Below, one piece after another: positions 6,187-8,512 of a stretch of 8,512 nt of DNA; the first letter of the stretch is position 1; the number at the start of each line of letters is the position of its first letter. A program made the translations under genes and the position numbers. The stretch spans positions 1 to 8,512 of the forward strand of contig OMQZ01000165.1 of the NCBI GenBank assembly GCA_900313355.1, read 5' to 3'. The stretch is from an uncultured Rhodospirillaceae bacterium (GTDB lineage Bacteria > Pseudomonadota > Alphaproteobacteria > RF32 > CAG-239). The notes under the pieces were generated by a model. That model was not told the DNA's origin, made no database searches, and was given only the letters and a program-made list of their open reading frames with translations.

Positions 6187-6687
6187 ATGAAAAAAATAAT
6201 AGCATTAGTCATAGCCTTAATTTTAGCCGAAGTGGCAAATCGAACAGTTGCACAATCAACAATAAAAATCGTTGATGGTGACAGCTTGGAATTGAACAAC
6301 CGCAGAATTCGTCTGTTTGGAATTGATGCACCGGAATATATGCAATCTTGCGAAGATTTAAAAGGTAAAAGCTATATGTGCGGTCAGTCCGCACGAGCAT
6401 TTTTGCTTGATTTGATAGAAAAAGGTCATGAAAGAGGCGATAAGCTTAAATGTTCGGTTGAAGGTATCGACCAATATAAAAGATCCTTGAGCATCTGCAA
6501 AATGGGCAAAGTTGAACTGAATTTGGAAATGGTAAAATCAGGCTATGCTGTTTCGTATAAAAGCGATATGTATAGAGATCTTGAAAAGCGTGCAAAACAA
6601 AGCAAAAAAGGCATTTGGCAAGGCAAATTTATGCGCCCTGAATTGTACCGTGTACTTGAGCGCACAAAAGAAAAAGAAAAAAATTAA
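6187..6687 (+). CDS. Secreted thermonuclease-like protein (SNase fold)
   Basis: This 166-residue protein is a member of the staphylococcal nuclease family and probably a calcium-dependent nuclease of the periplasm or exterior. Residues 1-22 form a signal peptide, with likely cleavage after TVA. The catalytic set of staphylococcal nuclease is present: D32 in 'VDGDS', R42, D47 and E50 in 'RLFGIDAPE', and an arginine at 99 in 'YKRSL' matching R87. 'GIWQGKFMRPELYR' is the usual C-terminal family block. Four cysteines (55, 65, 89, 104) could form disulfides. Upstream in-frame starts exist at 6148 (TTG), 6157 and 6178, but they fall in the promoter and would spoil the signal peptide. I therefore chose ATG 6187, even though no Shine-Dalgarno precedes it. 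No terminator separates it from rplU, so some read-through is possible. Confidence 0.87.
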   Translation: MKKIIALVIALILAEVANRTVAQSTIKIVDGDSLELNNRRIRLFGIDAPEYMQSCEDLKGKSYMCGQSARAFLLDLIEKGHERGDKLKCSVEGIDQYKRSLSICKMGKVELNLEMVKSGYAVSYKSDMYRDLEKRAKQSKKGIWQGKFMRPELYRVLERTKEKEKN

Positions 6688-6707
6688 GAAAATATTTAAT
6701 TTCATAC

Positions 6708-6735
6708 TTGACAGATTTAAAAACTTATGTATATT
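6708..6735 (+). promoter_or_regulatory. Strong sigma-70-type promoter of rplU-rpmA
   Basis: A consensus TTGACA at 6708-6713 and TATATT at 6730-6735 are separated by 16 bases. Transcription would begin near 6742, leaving a leader of about 40 AT-rich bases before rplU. No hairpin attenuator is visible in this leader. A strong constitutive promoter is expected for ribosomal protein genes. Confidence 0.85.
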
Positions 6736-6782
6736 GCGAAACACGTTTTAATTTAAATTTAAGAAAGTTTAGGAAAAAGAAA

Positions 6783-7097
6783 ATGTTCGCAGTAATTAGA
6801 ACAGGCTCAAAACAATACAAGGTAACAGCCGGCGATGTTATTAAAGTAGAAAAGATTGCCGGAGCCGAAGGATCAGAAGTTATTTTTGATCAAGTTTTAG
6901 CCTTAGATGAAAAAATCGGCAAACCTTTGGTAAAAGGTGCCAGCGTCAAAGCAACAGTTTTAAAACAGGCTAAAGATGCAAAGGTTATTGTTTTCAAAAA
7001 GAAGAGAAGACAAAACTATCGTCGTAAAAACGGTCACAGACAACAAATCACATTAGTGAAGATTGTAGACGTTTGTGCAAAAGAAAAAGAAGCATAA
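6783..7097 (+). CDS. rplU: 50S ribosomal protein L21
   Basis: L21 is a 23S rRNA-binding protein of the large ribosomal subunit. The 104-residue length is standard (about 102-104). The family N-terminus '[23 protein letters not shown]' is present, as are the central 'VIFDQVLAL' and the basic RNA-binding stretch '[18 protein letters not shown]' before the C-terminal strand. The open frame extends upstream to 6708, but that part overlaps the promoter. The start is ATG 6783, preceded by AGGA at 6771-6774 with an 8-base gap. The gene is followed after 12 bases by rpmA, its usual partner, in a two-gene operon. Confidence 0.97.
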   Translation: MFAVIRTGSKQYKVTAGDVIKVEKIAGAEGSEVIFDQVLALDEKIGKPLVKGASVKATVLKQAKDAKVIVFKKKRRQNYRRKNGHRQQITLVKIVDVCAKEKEA

Positions 7098-7109
7098 GGG
7101 AGACATACA

Positions 7110-7361
7110 ATGGCACATAAGAAATCTGGCGGTAGCTCTAACAACGGGCGCGATTCTATCGGTCGTCGTTTAGGTGTTAAAAAATTCGGCGGTGAAGCTG
7201 TTATCCCCGGCAACATCATCATTCGTCAACGCGGTACAAAATACCACCCTGGCGCAAATGTTGATATGGGCAAAGATCATACAATTTTTGCTGTTGCAGA
7301 AGGAAAGGTCGAATTTAAAGAGCAAGGCGATAAAGTTTTCGTCTCTGTTGTTAACGCATAA
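7110..7361 (+). CDS. rpmA: 50S ribosomal protein L27
   Basis: L27 lies next to the peptidyl transferase centre, and its flexible N-terminus helps place tRNA substrates. The 83-residue sequence begins [10 protein letters not shown]. This is the mature proteobacterial form without the cleaved N-terminal extension seen in Firmicutes. It continues with '[18 protein letters not shown]', '[13 protein letters not shown]' and '[14 protein letters not shown]', all typical of the family. The start is ATG 7110, with a strong AGGGAG at 7097-7102 that begins at the last base of the rplU stop. A rho-independent terminator follows about 20 bases after its stop codon. Confidence 0.98.
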   Translation: MAHKKSGGSSNNGRDSIGRRLGVKKFGGEAVIPGNIIIRQRGTKYHPGANVDMGKDHTIFAVAEGKVEFKEQGDKVFVSVVNA

Positions 7362-7381
7362 TCCGATACCAACAATGAAGT

Positions 7382-7414
7382 GGGGGTAATGCATTTACCC
7401 CCTTTATTTTTCTT
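7382..7414 (+). terminator. Rho-independent terminator of rplU-rpmA
   Basis: An 8-bp perfect stem pairs GGGGGTAA at 7382-7389 with TTACCCCC at 7395-7402 around a TGCAT loop. A T-rich tract follows at 7403-7414, broken by one A and one C. It separates the ribosomal protein genes from obgE. Confidence 0.92.
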
Positions 7415-7439
7415 AAAAAAGGCTATAAGTTGAGCATAA

Positions 7440-8507
<1,068 letters not shown>

Positions 8508-8512
8508 ATATA

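Noticed and set aside
6708..6782. Longer L21 reading frame starting at TTG 6708
   Set aside because: The TTG is the first part of the TTGACA -35 box, the extra residues are not family-like, and ATG 6783 has a good AGGA and gives the standard L21 N-terminus.

Overview
The window looks like a stretch of chromosome from an AT-rich member of the Alphaproteobacteria. The main support is gene order: a small SRP RNA directly upstream of dnaX-ybaB-recR, and rplU-rpmA followed by obgE. The aromatic 'DLWAMER' form of the RecR TOPRIM domain also fits. No lineage can be fixed from sequence alone. All core genes are intact, use the standard code, and show no sign of mobile elements, CRISPR arrays or tRNAs.

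Positions 1-4955 form one plus-strand block. It opens with the 3' end of an unidentified gene (1-213). An SRP RNA (about 286-373) follows, then dnaX, ybaB, recR, galE and a TerC/Alx-family membrane protein gene. From dnaX on, the genes are separated by no more than 11 bases or overlap (TAATG at dnaX/ybaB, 8 bases at galE/terC), so they probably form one operon. A strong hairpin at 4924-4955 ends it. Because the hairpin has an A-tract on one side and a T-tract on the other, it can also terminate the convergent gene on the minus strand.

Positions 4975-6075 (minus strand) encode a cysteine-rich lipoprotein of unknown function. A 111-base AT-rich divergent region separates it from a secreted staphylococcal-nuclease-like protein (6187-6687). 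That gene's promoter is placed so that its mRNA may start at the start codon. A near-consensus promoter at 6708-6735 then drives rplU and rpmA (ribosomal proteins L21 and L27), closed by a terminator at 7382-7414. The ribosome-associated GTPase gene obgE (7452-8507) completes the window.

Functionally the window combines protein targeting (SRP RNA), replication and recombination (DnaX clamp loader, YbaB, RecR), sugar nucleotide metabolism (GalE), a probable metal-handling membrane protein, two envelope/periplasm proteins and a ribosome module (L21, L27, Obg). The most notable signal is a run of ten A's inside dnaX, exactly after clamp-loader domain III, with stop codons immediately downstream in both alternative frames. 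This suggests programmed production of a short gamma-like clamp loader subunit as well as full-length tau.
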